Of a stretch of 64,000 nucleotides of DNA, positions 18,004 to 26,765 are shown piece by piece; position 1 is the first letter of the stretch; the number at the start of each line of letters is the position of its first letter. The DNA is taken from assembly GCF_900207575.1 (NCBI RefSeq), contig NZ_OAOQ01000001.1:248001-312000 (forward strand), in the 5' to 3' direction. Under the pieces are notes generated by a model. That model did not search any database and was not told the origin of the DNA. It saw only the letters and a list, made by a program, of their open reading frames with translations. Both the position numbers and the translations under genes were made by a program. Source of the stretch: Cereibacter ovatus. Lineage in GTDB: Bacteria; Pseudomonadota; Alphaproteobacteria; Rhodobacterales; Rhodobacteraceae.

Positions 18004-18843
18004 TTAGCCCGGTCGTCGCGCCATGAAGGCCAGACGCTCGAACAGATGCACGTCCTGTTCGTTCTTCAACAGCGCGCCATGCAACCGCGGCAACAGGTGG
18101 CGGCCGTCGCGTTTCAGATCCTCGGGCGACAGATCCTCGGCCAGAAGCAGCTTCAGCCAGTCCAGAACCTCGGAGGTCGAGGGCTTTTTCTTCAGCCCCG
18201 GAACCTCGCGCAATTCGTAGAACTGCGACAGCGCGGCGGTCAGCAGCGCAGGCTTCAGCCCGGGGAAATGCACCTCGACGATGGCGCGCATCGTGTCGAT
18301 GTCGGGAAACCGGATGTAATGAAAGAAGCAGCGCCGCAGGAAGGCGTCGGGCAGATCCTTTTCATTGTTCGAGGTGATGATGACCACCGGGCGATGCTGC
18401 GCCCGCACGGTTTCCGCCGTCTCGTAGACGTGGAACTCCATCCGGTCGAGTTCCTGAAGCAGGTCGTTCGGAAACTCGATATCGGCCTTGTCGATCTCGT
18501 CGATCAGCAGCACGACCCGGCCCGGCGCCTCGAACGCCTGCCACAGCTTTCCCTTTCGGATATAGTTTTTCACGTCATGCACGCGCGCATCGCCCAGCTG
18601 GCTGTCGCGCAGGCGGCTGACGGCATCGTATTCGTAAAGCCCCTGCTGCGCCTTGGTCGTGCTTTTCACATGCCATTCGATCAGCGGCATCCCCAGCGAC
18701 TGCGCCACCTGACGGGCAAGCTCGGTCTTGCCGGTGCCGGGTTCGCCCTTGACCAGCAGCGGGCGCTGCAACGTGACCGCGGCATTGACGGCAACCGCCA
18801 GATCCTCTGTCGTGACATAGGACGAGGTTGAGGAAAATTTCAT
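18004..18843 (-). CDS. MoxR family AAA+ ATPase
   Basis: The 279-residue ATPase shows Walker A GEPGTGKTE (39-47 region), Walker B VVLLIDEIDKAD, sensor 1 ITSNNEKDLPDAF and an arginine-finger region FLRRCFFHYIRFP. MoxR proteins act as chaperones that mature enzymes or assemblies, usually together with a VWA partner; the CoxE-like gene at 14736-15920 on the same strand is the natural candidate. A promoter-like site lies 36 bp upstream. The target of this pair is unknown. Confidence 0.92.
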   Translation of the reverse strand: MKFSSTSSYVTTEDLAVAVNAAVTLQRPLLVKGEPGTGKTELARQVAQSLGMPLIEWHVKSTTKAQQGLYEYDAVSRLRDSQLGDARVHDVKNYIRKGKLWQAFEAPGRVVLLIDEIDKADIEFPNDLLQELDRMEFHVYETAETVRAQHRPVVIITSNNEKDLPDAFLRRCFFHYIRFPDIDTMRAIVEVHFPGLKPALLTAALSQFYELREVPGLKKKPSTSEVLDWLKLLLAEDLSPEDLKRDGRHLLPRLHGALLKNEQDVHLFERLAFMARRPG

Positions 18844-18878
18844 TTACGATGCGTAACCTTGGGGGAAGATGCTGAGGC

Positions 18879-18906
18879 AGGATAGCACAGGCTGAATCTG
18901 CCGCAA
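18879..18906 (-). promoter_or_regulatory. Promoter-like site for moxR
   Basis: On the minus strand TTGCGG (18906-18901) and TATCCT (18884-18879) are 16 bp apart, 36 bp before the moxR start. Confidence 0.4.
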
Positions 18907-18923
18907 GCGCGGCGACGCCGCTA

Positions 18924-18952
18924 GTGACAATCAGCCAGCCATGCGCTAGATG
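18924..18952 (+). promoter_or_regulatory. Promoter-like site for dksA
   Basis: GTGACA (18924-18929) and TAGATG (18947-18952) are 17 bp apart. Transcription would begin near 18959, very close to the ribosome site AGGGAG at 18964. Confidence 0.4.
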
Positions 18953-18975
18953 AGCCGCATTGAAGGGAGCGCCGG

Positions 18976-19452
18976 ATGACCGTGAACCACATTTCGGAGC
19001 CTGCCGGCCTGCAAGAGAGAGCAGACGCCATGAAAGCAGAGATCTTTCTGCCTGACGATTATCGCCCCGCTGAAAACGAACCTTTCATGAACGAGCGGCA
19101 ACTGGAATATTTCCGCCGCAAGCTGATCAACTGGAAGCAGGAACTTCTCGACCAGAGCGCCGAGACGATTGAGGGCCTTCAGGAATCCGGCCGCAACGTC
19201 CCCGACATTGCGGACCGCGCCAGCGAGGAAACCGACCGCGCGCTGGAACTGCGCACCCGCGACCGCCAGCGCAAGCTGGTGGCCAAGATCGACGCCGCGC
19301 TGCGGCGCATCGAGAATGGCGAATACGGCTATTGCGAGGTCTCGGGCGAGCCGATCTCTCTCCGGCGGCTGGATGCCCGGCCGATCGCGACCATGACGCT
19401 GGAAGCGCAGGAACGCCACGAACGTCGCGAACGGGTGCATCGCGACGAATGA
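18976..19452 (+). CDS. dksA: DksA-type RNA polymerase-binding regulator (cysteine-poor)
   Basis: DksA binds the RNA polymerase secondary channel and, with ppGpp, adjusts rRNA and stress transcription. The coiled-coil region (NERQLEYFRRKLINWKQELL onward) carries a DxxDxA-type tip in VPDIADRASEE. The C-terminal finger is GYCEVSGEPISLRRLDARPI: of the four zinc cysteines of E. coli DksA only the first remains (pattern C, S, T, A), so no zinc is expected. ATG 18976 has AGGGAG 6 nt upstream; ATG 19030 (MKAEIFLPDD) matches the usual start of relatives and may be the true one. Confidence 0.92.
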   Translation: MTVNHISEPAGLQERADAMKAEIFLPDDYRPAENEPFMNERQLEYFRRKLINWKQELLDQSAETIEGLQESGRNVPDIADRASEETDRALELRTRDRQRKLVAKIDAALRRIENGEYGYCEVSGEPISLRRLDARPIATMTLEAQERHERRERVHRDE

Positions 19453-19662
19453 TCCCCGCGCGGCGGCATCTTTTGCCGCCGCCATCGGCTGAAACAGGTG
19501 CTGTCGGGGCGGTGTTTGCGCCCGGCCGTGCCGAACCCGAACCGGCTGCTGCCGCGACGAGGTAGCGCAGCCTGTCCCTCGTGGCTTGCCCTCCGGCCGC
19601 GCGGGCGCAAAAACTGACGCCGGGCCGTGTGCTGGTCCGGCGTTCGCATGTGGAGGAACCCG

Positions 19663-20835
19663 ATGAGCCTGAAGGATGCCGAGGTCACCGTGCTGGGGGC
19701 CGGCGTGGCCGGGCTTGCGGTGGCCAGGGCGCTCGCGCTCCGCGGGGCGCAGGTGACGGTGCTGGAACAGGCCGAGGCGATCCGCGAGGTTGGCGCCGGC
19801 TTGCAGATTTCCCCCAACGGCGCCGCGGTGCTGCGGGCGCTGGGGCTGGGCGAGGAACTGGAAGCCTCGTCGATGCGGGCGCAGGCAGTGGAATTGCGCA
19901 ATGGCGTTGGCGGCGATCTGGTGTTGAAGCTGGATCTGGCGCGGCTGCGTCCGGGGCAGGGGTATCACCTGTTTCACCGCGCCGATCTGATCGATCTGCT
20001 GGCCCATGGCGCACGGGATGCGGGCGTGCAGATTCGCCTGCTTCAGAAGATCGAGCATGTCGATCTGACCGGCCCGCGGCCGCGGCTGGTGACGGCGCAG
20101 GGCGCGGAATACATGCCGAATCTTCTGGTCGGCGCCGATGGGCTTCATTCGCTGGTGCGGGCCGAGTTGAATGGCCCGGCGCAGCCGTTCTTCACCAATC
20201 AGGTGGCATGGCGCGCGGTGATCCCCGCCACCCCCGGAGAGCCCGTCGTGGCCGAGGTCCATATGGGCGAGGGCCGCCATCTGGTCAGCTATCCGCTGCG
20301 TGGCGGCACGCAGCGCAACATCGTCGCGGTCGAGGAACGCAAACGCTGGGTGCAGGAAGGCTGGAACCTGCGCGACGATCCGGTGGATCTGCAGCTGGCC
20401 TTTGCGAATTTCAACGGCCGGGTGCGGCACTGGCTGGAACAGGTGCCCGATGTCTGGCTGTGGGGGCTGTTCCGCCATCCGGTCGCGCGCACCTGGTTCC
20501 GGGGCCATGCGGCGATTCTGGGCGATGCCGCCCATCCGACGCTGCCGTTTCTGGCGCAGGGCGCCAACATGGCGCTGGAAGACGCCTGGGTGCTGGCCGA
20601 ATGTCTGGCGCGCCATTCCAACCTGAAGGGGGGCCTTGCCGAATATCAGGCCCGCCGGGTGCCGCGTTGCTGCCGGGTGGTGCAGGCGGCCAACAACAAC
20701 GCCTGGGCCTATCACCTGCGCAGCCCGCTGCGCGAGGTGGCGCATCTGGGGCTGAAACTCGGATCGCGGCTTTTGCCGGGCCCGACGCTGCGCCGGTTCG
20801 ACTGGCTTTACGGCTACGATGTGACCAAGAGCTGA
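19663..20835 (+). CDS. FAD-dependent aromatic-ring monooxygenase
   Basis: This 390-residue flavoprotein hydroxylase resembles salicylate/6-hydroxynicotinate monooxygenases. It has the N-terminal dinucleotide motif GAGVAGLAVARAL (near 11-23), the mid-chain NAD(P)H/FAD motif LLVGADGLHSLVR, and the FAD-ribityl motif ILGDAAHPTLPFLAQGANMALED. Start at ATG 19663 is favoured over an in-frame GTG/ATG 36 nt upstream because the dinucleotide fold begins at once. The substrate is unknown and no catabolic genes flank it. Confidence 0.88.
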   Translation: MSLKDAEVTVLGAGVAGLAVARALALRGAQVTVLEQAEAIREVGAGLQISPNGAAVLRALGLGEELEASSMRAQAVELRNGVGGDLVLKLDLARLRPGQGYHLFHRADLIDLLAHGARDAGVQIRLLQKIEHVDLTGPRPRLVTAQGAEYMPNLLVGADGLHSLVRAELNGPAQPFFTNQVAWRAVIPATPGEPVVAEVHMGEGRHLVSYPLRGGTQRNIVAVEERKRWVQEGWNLRDDPVDLQLAFANFNGRVRHWLEQVPDVWLWGLFRHPVARTWFRGHAAILGDAAHPTLPFLAQGANMALEDAWVLAECLARHSNLKGGLAEYQARRVPRCCRVVQAANNNAWAYHLRSPLREVAHLGLKLGSRLLPGPTLRRFDWLYGYDVTKS

Positions 20836-20932
20836 CGGTCATCAGGTTCCTGTGCCCGCCTGCCCGTGCCGCCTGCCCGTGCCGCTGGCGGCGGGCAGGG
20901 CCGGTGGCGCCGTCAGCCCGGCGCGGGGGGGA

Positions 20933-21370
20933 TCATTTTTCGGCGCGGCCCGGCATGACCATGATGGTCTGCTGCATCAGCGCGCAGGACACCTCGCGCC
21001 CGTCCTTGATCGCCACCACCTCGGCGCGGGTCACGATCAGGGTCCGGCCGGGGCGGACCACCTCGCCACGGGCGATCAGCGCGGTGCCATCGGCGGGCGC
21101 CATCAGGTTCAGCTTGTATTCCACCGTCAGAACCGAGGCGCCTTCGGGTACAAGGGTCATGGCGGCATAGCCCGCGGCCGAATCCGCAATCATCCCCACC
21201 ACGCCGCCATGGATGAAGCCGTGCTGCTGCTCGATCCCGTCCCAGTGCGGCAGATGGATCTCGGCCCGGCCCCGTTCGACCGCGGACAGGCTGGCGCGGA
21301 TGAGCACCATGGCGTTCTGGCGGGCGAAACTGGCGCGGATGCGCGCGAAAGGATCTGGTTCGAGGCTCAT
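20933..21370 (-). CDS. PaaI family hotdog-fold thioesterase
   Basis: This is a 145-residue single hotdog domain. The helix region GIEQQHGFIHGGVVGMIADSAAGYAA carries the typical H-G-G motif, with Asp as the likely catalytic acid. PaaI-type enzymes hydrolyse aryl- or acyl-CoA thioesters; the substrate here is unknown. It is convergent with the monooxygenase gene, separated by about 100 bp of GC-rich sequence with short repeats. Confidence 0.87.
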   Translation of the reverse strand: MSLEPDPFARIRASFARQNAMVLIRASLSAVERGRAEIHLPHWDGIEQQHGFIHGGVVGMIADSAAGYAAMTLVPEGASVLTVEYKLNLMAPADGTALIARGEVVRPGRTLIVTRAEVVAIKDGREVSCALMQQTIMVMPGRAEK

Positions 21371-21526
21371 GCACAAAGGCTAGGCGGTGCGGGCAACGCC
21401 CGTCAACGCACAGCCAGCCCGACGTTGCGTCAAGCGCCGCGGCGCTGGCCCTTAGCGGTAAGGTGCCGCGTATCAAGGCCCATCCCGGGCCGCGCTGGCC
21501 GCAGGCCCTTCATTCCGGGGGCAGGC

Positions 21527-22306
21527 TCAGGCCGCAAGCTCGATCCAGACCGGCACATGGTCCGAGGGCTTGTCGCCGGCCCGCACCTCGCGGTCGATGC
21601 CGGCATCGGTCATCAGGTCGGCCGCCTGCGGCGACAGCAGCAGATGGTCGATGCGGATGCCGTTGTTCTTTTCCCAGGCGCCGGCCTGATAATCCCAGAA
21701 CGAATACAGCCCCGGCACGGGGGTCCGGGCGCGGATCGCCTCGGTATAGCCAAGGTTCAGGATGCGCCGGAACGCGGCCCGGCTTTCGGGCAGGAACAGC
21801 GCATCCGTCACCCAGGCTTCGGGGCGGGCCGCATCCTCGGGCTGGGGGATCACGTTGTAATCGCCGGCAAGAACCACCGCTTCTTCGGTGGTCAGCAGAT
21901 CCGCGGCCCGGGCACGCATCCGCGCCATCCACGCCAGCTTGTAGTCGTATTTCGGCCCCGGCGCCGGGTTGCCGTTCGGCAGATACAGCCCGCACAGCCG
22001 CACCGCGCGGCTTCCCACCACCGTCGCCTCGATCCAGCGCGCCTGGGCATCCTCGGGGTCGCCCGGCAGGCCGCGGGTCACATCCTCCAGCGGCAGGCGC
22101 GACAGGATGCCCACGCCGTTGAAGCCCTTCTGGCCATGGGTTTCGACCTGCCAGCCCAGATCCTCGAAATGGCTGCGGGGAAAGCCTTCGTCGACCGACT
22201 TGATCTCTTGCAACAGCACGACGTCGGGCCGGGCGGCCTCAAGCCAGGCTGTCAGCGCCTCGATCCGGGCTTTGATGCCGTTGATGTTGAAGGTTGCGAT
22301 TTTCAT
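21527..22306 (-). CDS. xth: Exodeoxyribonuclease III / AP endonuclease
   Basis: This 259-residue enzyme incises abasic sites and resects 3' ends in base-excision repair. Family signatures in order are MKIATFNINGIKAR, the metal-binding LLQEIKS, GVGILSR, the catalytic AGDYNVIPQPED, and the terminal RIDHLLLSP and KPSDHVPVWIEL. ATG 22306 follows AGGAGAG; the frame is open further upstream but without start support. It lies about 45 bp after erpA on the same strand. Confidence 0.94.
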   Translation of the reverse strand: MKIATFNINGIKARIEALTAWLEAARPDVVLLQEIKSVDEGFPRSHFEDLGWQVETHGQKGFNGVGILSRLPLEDVTRGLPGDPEDAQARWIEATVVGSRAVRLCGLYLPNGNPAPGPKYDYKLAWMARMRARAADLLTTEEAVVLAGDYNVIPQPEDAARPEAWVTDALFLPESRAAFRRILNLGYTEAIRARTPVPGLYSFWDYQAGAWEKNNGIRIDHLLLSPQAADLMTDAGIDREVRAGDKPSDHVPVWIELAA

Positions 22307-22352
22307 GGGCGCGCTCTCCTTGTCGCGTCGAAGGGGGATGCGCGCCCCGGTC

Positions 22353-22679
22353 TCAGATCGAAAACGACGTGCCGCAGCCGCAGGAACTGCTGGCGTTGGG
22401 ATTGTTGATGACAAAGCGCGAGCCGATCAGTTCTTCGGCATAGTCGATTTCCGCGTTTTGCAGGAACGGAAGCGAGACCTGATCGACCAGAACCTTCTGG
22501 CCGTCCTTCTCGATCACCAGATCGTCGGCGGCCGGATCGTCCAGCTTGATGTCATACTGAAACCCGGAACAGCCGCCGCCTTCGACCGCGATCCGCAGGG
22601 CGCGCGTTTCGCCTGCGGCTTCGGCGATCTCGGCAAGGCGGGCGAAGGCCCGGTCGGTCACGCGCGGCGGAAGGATCAT
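22353..22679 (-). CDS. erpA: A-type iron-sulfur carrier protein
   Basis: The 108-residue protein delivers [4Fe-4S] or [2Fe-2S] clusters to apo-enzymes. The three conserved cysteines of A-type carriers are present: C37 in EGGGCSGFQYDI and C100/C102 in SSSCGCGTSFSI. I name it ErpA by general resemblance; IscA/SufA cannot be excluded without a tree. Its start is 75 bp from the divergent dgt start, with overlapping promoter-like elements between them. Confidence 0.9.
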   Translation of the reverse strand: MILPPRVTDRAFARLAEIAEAAGETRALRIAVEGGGCSGFQYDIKLDDPAADDLVIEKDGQKVLVDQVSLPFLQNAEIDYAEELIGSRFVINNPNASSSCGCGTSFSI

Positions 22680-22690
22680 GCGAATACCCC

Positions 22691-22719
22691 GTGTCAAATC
22701 GCTGTGGTGTTCATATAGA
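22691..22719 (+). promoter_or_regulatory. Promoter-like site for dgt
   Basis: GTGTCA (22691-22696) and TATAGA (22714-22719) are 17 bp apart, 35 bp before the dgt start. The -10 overlaps that of the opposing erpA promoter. Confidence 0.4.
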
Positions 22720-22740
22720 ATGGGACAAAACAGGTCACAA
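22712..22740 (-). promoter_or_regulatory. Promoter-like site for erpA
   Basis: On the minus strand TTGTGA (22740-22735) and TATATG (22717-22712) are 17 bp apart, 33 bp before the erpA start. The shared -10 region means polymerase could serve only one direction at a time. Confidence 0.4.
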
Positions 22741-22754
22741 GAACAGGCAGATTC

Positions 22755-23891
22755 ATGCTCGCGCCCTATGCCTGCCAGCCCGGTGAAAGCCGCGGACGGC
22801 TTAATCCCGAGCGGATGTCCACCTTTCGCTCGCCGTTTCAGCGCGATCGGGACCGGATCATCCATTCCTCGGCCTTCCGGCGGCTGAAGCACAAGACACA
22901 GGTCTTCGTGGAACATGAAGGCGATTACTACCGCACTCGCCTGACCCATTCGATCGAGGTGGCGCAGGTGGCGCGCACGATTTCCGGCGTGTTGGGGCTG
23001 AACACCGATCTGGCCGAATGTATCGCGCTGGCGCATGATCTGGGCCACACCCCCTTCGGCCACACCGGCGAGGACGCGCTGGCGAAACTGATGGAGCCTT
23101 TTGGCGGCTTCGATCACAACGCGCAGGCCATTCGCATCGTCACCCGGCTGGAACGGCATTACGCCGAATTCGACGGGCTGAACCTGACATGGGAATCGCT
23201 GGAAGGCATTGCCAAGCACAATGGCCCGGTCGAGGGGCCGCTGCCCTATGCGCTGGCCGAGGCCAATGCCCAGTGGGATCTGGAACTGCACACCTATGCC
23301 TCGGCCGAGGCGCAGGTGGCGGCGATTGCCGATGACGTGGCCTATTCGCACCACGACCTGCATGACGGTCTGCGCTCGGGCCTGTTCACCGAGGCCGACC
23401 TGATGGAATTGCCCGTCACCGCGCCGGCCTTTGACGAGGTGGACACGCTTTATCCGGGGCTGGAGCCGATGCGGCGCCGGCACGAGGCGCTGCGCCGGGT
23501 CTTCGGTCGCATGGTCGAGGATGTGATCGCGGTGGCGCAGGGCCGGCTGGATGCCGCACAGCCGAAATCGGTGGACGAGATCCGCAACATGGGTGCGACC
23601 GTGATCCGGTTTTCCAAGCCACTCTATCAGGAATTGAAGGCGATCCGCGGCTTCCTGTTTCACCGCATGTATCGCGCGCCGCCGGTGATGAAGGAACGCG
23701 CCAAGGTGACGGCGGTGGTGAACGACCTGTTCCCGCTGTTCATGGCCGATCCGGGCCTGCTGCCCCCGGAATGGCGCCTTGATGTCGAGGCCGCGCGCGA
23801 TGAAACCACGCTGGCCCGCATTGTCGCCGATTACGTCGCCGGCATGACCGACCGCTTCGCCTTGCAGGAACACGCCCGCCTGTGCGGCTGA
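22755..23891 (+). CDS. dgt: Deoxyguanosinetriphosphate triphosphohydrolase-like protein
   Basis: This is an HD-domain dNTPase that converts dGTP (or other dNTPs) to the nucleoside and triphosphate, keeping nucleotide pools balanced. The 378-residue protein has FRRLKHKTQVFVEHEGDYYRTRLTHS with the first metal His (H66), the HD pair in ALAHDLGHTPFGHTGE, and the distal Asp in AIADDVAYSHHD. The length corresponds to the shorter type-2 Dgt family rather than the 505-residue E. coli enzyme. Confidence 0.92.
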   Translation: MLAPYACQPGESRGRLNPERMSTFRSPFQRDRDRIIHSSAFRRLKHKTQVFVEHEGDYYRTRLTHSIEVAQVARTISGVLGLNTDLAECIALAHDLGHTPFGHTGEDALAKLMEPFGGFDHNAQAIRIVTRLERHYAEFDGLNLTWESLEGIAKHNGPVEGPLPYALAEANAQWDLELHTYASAEAQVAAIADDVAYSHHDLHDGLRSGLFTEADLMELPVTAPAFDEVDTLYPGLEPMRRRHEALRRVFGRMVEDVIAVAQGRLDAAQPKSVDEIRNMGATVIRFSKPLYQELKAIRGFLFHRMYRAPPVMKERAKVTAVVNDLFPLFMADPGLLPPEWRLDVEAARDETTLARIVADYVAGMTDRFALQEHARLCG

Positions 23892-23920
23892 ACGGCGGCC
23901 GGCCGGGTCGATTGTGTCGG

Positions 23921-24018
23921 CCCGGCTGGCAGGTGTCTGGCGGTGCCGAAAGATTGGCTCGGCTGGCAGTCGTCTGGCGGTGCCGAAAGATCGGCCCGGC
24001 CCGGCAGGTGTCGGGCGG
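23921..24018 (+). repeat. 37-bp tandem repeat downstream of dgt
   Basis: Two copies of a 37-bp unit (23921-23957 and 23958-23994) share CGGCTGGCAG, then GTCTGGCGGTGCCGAAAGAT, with about four differences, and a partial third copy follows. It lies between convergent dgt and the alcohol dehydrogenase gene and encodes nothing convincing. Confidence 0.7.
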
Positions 24019-24043
24019 GGCGCTGGCAGGCGGGGCAGTCCGG

Positions 24044-25186
24044 TCAGGCCAGCCGCATCGCCTGCACCAGCGCCGCAGGCGCCAGCCCGACCGGATTGCC
24101 CTTCATCGAGGATGAGGCCAGCGCCGCCTCGGCCACGGCGGCATGGTCGGCAGGGTCAAGGCCCATCGCTTCCAGCCCGGGCAGGCCCGCCTGCCTTGCC
24201 CAGTCGGCCAGCGCCTCGGGGGCGTCCGCGGCGGGGGCGCCCAGCACGGTGCCAAGGATCTGGCAGACCTCGGCCAGACGGGCGCGGGCGGTGCTGCCGG
24301 GGGCGGCCGCCTGAAGGTTCGCGCGCAGGATCGGCGCCAGCAACGTGCCGCAGATTGCCCCGTGGGCGGCGGCGGTCATGCCGCCGATCACCCCCGCCAG
24401 CCCATGCACCGCGCCCAGCCCGCCATTGGCCAGCGCCAGACCGCCCGACAGGCTGACCCATGCAAGGGCATCGCGGGCGGGGGCGTCCTCGGCGCGCATC
24501 AGTTGCACCAGTGCCGCCATGCCCTCGCTGATCGCCGGCCGCGAGATCGCATCGGTGAAAGGCGTGGCGCGGGCCGAGACAAAGGGCTCGATCACCTGCG
24601 TCACCGCATCCAGCCCCGAGGCGAGCGTCACCCCCCGCGGGCAATGATCGGTCAGCGCCGGATCGACCAGCGCCACCCGCGCCAGCATCCGGTCATCGCG
24701 CAGGCTGACCTTGCGGCGATGGTCCGGCACACCGATCACCGCGTTCTTGGTGGCTTCGGCGCCGGTGCCGGCGGTGGTGGGCAGCGCCACGAAGGGCAGG
24801 GGCGGTGCCACCAGAGGCCGGCCCCGGCCCACCACTTCCAGATGTTCCATCGGCCCGTCGGGCGCAGGCCCCAGCGCGGCCAGGGCCTTGGCCAGATCCA
24901 GCGCCGCGCCGCCACCCAGCCCCGCCACCACCTGCGGCTGAAAGGGCCGGGCGGTGGCCAGCGCCTCGTCCAGCGTCGGCAGATCGGGCTCGCCCGCGCA
25001 GCCCAGCGAAAGCACCTCGACGCCCGCATCTGTCAGCGCCGTGATCAGCCAGCCGGCCCGCGCGGGGCTTGCGCCATGCACCAGCAGCACACGCGCGCCA
25101 AAGCCCGCGATCAGCCCGGCCGCGCGGGCGGCCTCGCCCCGGCCGAAAAGGATGCGGCCCGGGGCCGCGATGCCAAAAGGGGTCAT
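24044..25186 (-). CDS. Iron-containing alcohol dehydrogenase
   Basis: The 380-residue type III dehydrogenase shows the NAD(P)-binding [15 protein letters not shown], the [16 protein letters not shown] segment, and the metal ligands expected in [32 protein letters not shown] and [11 protein letters not shown]. Its ATG overlaps the glpK stop by 4 nt (ATGA), so it is the last gene of the glycerol operon. Substrate could be glycerol, another polyol or an aldehyde. Chain details resemble the maleylacetate reductase/alcohol dehydrogenase branch more than glycerol dehydrogenase GldA. Confidence 0.88.
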   Translation of the reverse strand: MTPFGIAAPGRILFGRGEAARAAGLIAGFGARVLLVHGASPARAGWLITALTDAGVEVLSLGCAGEPDLPTLDEALATARPFQPQVVAGLGGGAALDLAKALAALGPAPDGPMEHLEVVGRGRPLVAPPLPFVALPTTAGTGAEATKNAVIGVPDHRRKVSLRDDRMLARVALVDPALTDHCPRGVTLASGLDAVTQVIEPFVSARATPFTDAISRPAISEGMAALVQLMRAEDAPARDALAWVSLSGGLALANGGLGAVHGLAGVIGGMTAAAHGAICGTLLAPILRANLQAAAPGSTARARLAEVCQILGTVLGAPAADAPEALADWARQAGLPGLEAMGLDPADHAAVAEAALASSSMKGNPVGLAPAALVQAMRLA

Positions 25187-26667
25187 ACCGCCATCACCGC
25201 CTGCACCGCACGCCCCCAGCGGGCGTATTTCGTTGACCGTGTCGCTTCATCCATCCGCGGCTCGAACCGGCGATCCAGCGCCCAGTTGGCGGCGAATTCG
25301 TCCGGGCCGGGGTAAAGCCCGGCCTGCATCCCCGCCAGCCACGCCGCCCCCAGTGCTGTCGTCTCGCGCATCACGGGCCGGTCGACCGGGGCGCCGATGA
25401 TGTCGGCCAGAAACTGCATCGTCCAGTCAGAGGCACTCATTCCGCCATCGACCCGCAGCACGCCTTCGGCCCCCGCGCCCCAGTCCGCGCGCATCGCTTC
25501 CAGCAGGTCGCGGGTCTGATAGCCCACGCTTTCCAGCGCGGCGCGGGCGAAATCCGCGGGCCCCGAATTGCGCGTCAGACCAAAGACCGCCCCGCGCGCC
25601 TCTGGCTTCCACCAGGGCGCCCCAAGGCCGGTGAAGGCCGGCACGATCATCAGATCCTGCCCCGGATCGGTCGACAGCGCCAGCGCGTGTGTCTCGCCCG
25701 CCTCGCGGATCAGTTTCAGCCCGTCGCGCAGCCATTGCACCACCGCCCCCGCAATGAAGATCGAGCCTTCCAGCGCATAGGTCCGCTGGCCCCCCAGCTG
25801 ATAGGCGATGGTGGTCAGCAGGCGGTTGCGGCTGGTCACCTGTTCGGCCCCGGTGTTCAGCAGCGCAAAGCAGCCGGTGCCATAGGTCGATTTCATCATG
25901 CCGGGGCGGAAACAGGCCTGCCCGCAGGTGGCGGCCTGCTGATCGCCCGCGACGCCCAGAATGGGGATCTCATGGCCGAACAGGTCGGCGCGGGTCATGC
26001 CGAAGGGGGCGGCGCAATCCTTCACCTCTGGCAGCATTGCCATCGGCACGCCCAGAAGGCCGCAGATCTCGGCGTCCCAGACCCCGCGGCCGATGTCGAA
26101 CAGCATCGTCCGCGCGGCATTGGTGGCATCGGTCACATGCGCCCGACCGCCGGTCAGCTTCCAGATCAGGAAGGTGTCGACGGTGCCGAACAGCAATTCG
26201 CCGGCTTCGGCCTTCGCCCGCGCGCCTTCGACATGGTCCAGCAGCCACTTGACCTTGGTGGCCGAGAAATAGGGGTCCAGCAGCAACCCCGTCCGCGCGG
26301 TGATCGTGGTCTCGTGTCCCGCAGTCACCAGATCGCGGCACAGATCTGCCGTCCGCCGATCCTGCCATACGATGGCGTTGTGGATCGGCTGGCCGGTGGC
26401 GCGATCCCAGATCAGCGCGGTTTCGCGCTGGTTGGTGATGCCGATGGCCGCGATCTCTCGGGCGTCGATGCCGGCGCGGTCCACCGCCGCCCGCGCCACC
26501 GTCGCAACCGAGGACCACAGATCCCGGGGATCATGTTCGACCCAGCCCGGCGCGGGATAGATCTGGGGAAATTCTTCCTGTGCCTGCGCCACCAGTCGCA
26601 GCGCGCCGTCGAACAGGATGGCGCGCGACGAGGTGGTGCCCTGGTCGATGGCAAGGATGTAGCTCAT
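25183..26667 (-). CDS. glpK: Glycerol kinase
   Basis: GlpK phosphorylates glycerol to sn-glycerol 3-phosphate with ATP. The 494-residue FGGY kinase has the N-terminal phosphate loop [18 protein letters not shown], the central [22 protein letters not shown] segment, LKLIREAG, and the ATP-site motif [20 protein letters not shown]. The ribosome site is weak. Upstream lies the binding-protein gene with a strong intervening hairpin; downstream it overlaps the iron alcohol dehydrogenase. Together with GlpD it channels imported glycerol to dihydroxyacetone phosphate. Confidence 0.97.
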   Translation of the reverse strand: MSYILAIDQGTTSSRAILFDGALRLVAQAQEEFPQIYPAPGWVEHDPRDLWSSVATVARAAVDRAGIDAREIAAIGITNQRETALIWDRATGQPIHNAIVWQDRRTADLCRDLVTAGHETTITARTGLLLDPYFSATKVKWLLDHVEGARAKAEAGELLFGTVDTFLIWKLTGGRAHVTDATNAARTMLFDIGRGVWDAEICGLLGVPMAMLPEVKDCAAPFGMTRADLFGHEIPILGVAGDQQAATCGQACFRPGMMKSTYGTGCFALLNTGAEQVTSRNRLLTTIAYQLGGQRTYALEGSIFIAGAVVQWLRDGLKLIREAGETHALALSTDPGQDLMIVPAFTGLGAPWWKPEARGAVFGLTRNSGPADFARAALESVGYQTRDLLEAMRADWGAGAEGVLRVDGGMSASDWTMQFLADIIGAPVDRPVMRETTALGAAWLAGMQAGLYPGPDEFAANWALDRRFEPRMDEATRSTKYARWGRAVQAVMAV

Positions 26668-26733
26668 GGATCACCGTCCGCAGCTTCTTCTTGGCGAAGC
26701 GTCCCGCAAGGGCGGCTTCGCGAAAAGGAAGCA

Positions 26734-26758
26734 GGGGGCGGGCCGCGTGCCCGCCCCC
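26734..26758 (-). terminator. GC hairpin between glpV and glpK
   Basis: This is a perfect 10-bp stem of only G and C (arms 26734-26743 and 26749-26758) with a 5-nt loop, immediately after the glpV stop. A second, weaker stem (GCGAAGC/GCTTCGC) follows. The tail is T-rich but interrupted, so it may be a leaky terminator or a 3'-end block that stabilises the abundant binding-protein mRNA, lowering glpK relative to glpV. Confidence 0.6.
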
Positions 26759-26765
26759 TTCCGGG

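Noticed and set aside
23921-24018. The 37-bp repeat as a CRISPR array.
   Set aside because: The copies are directly adjacent with no spacers, there are only two full units, and no cas genes are present.
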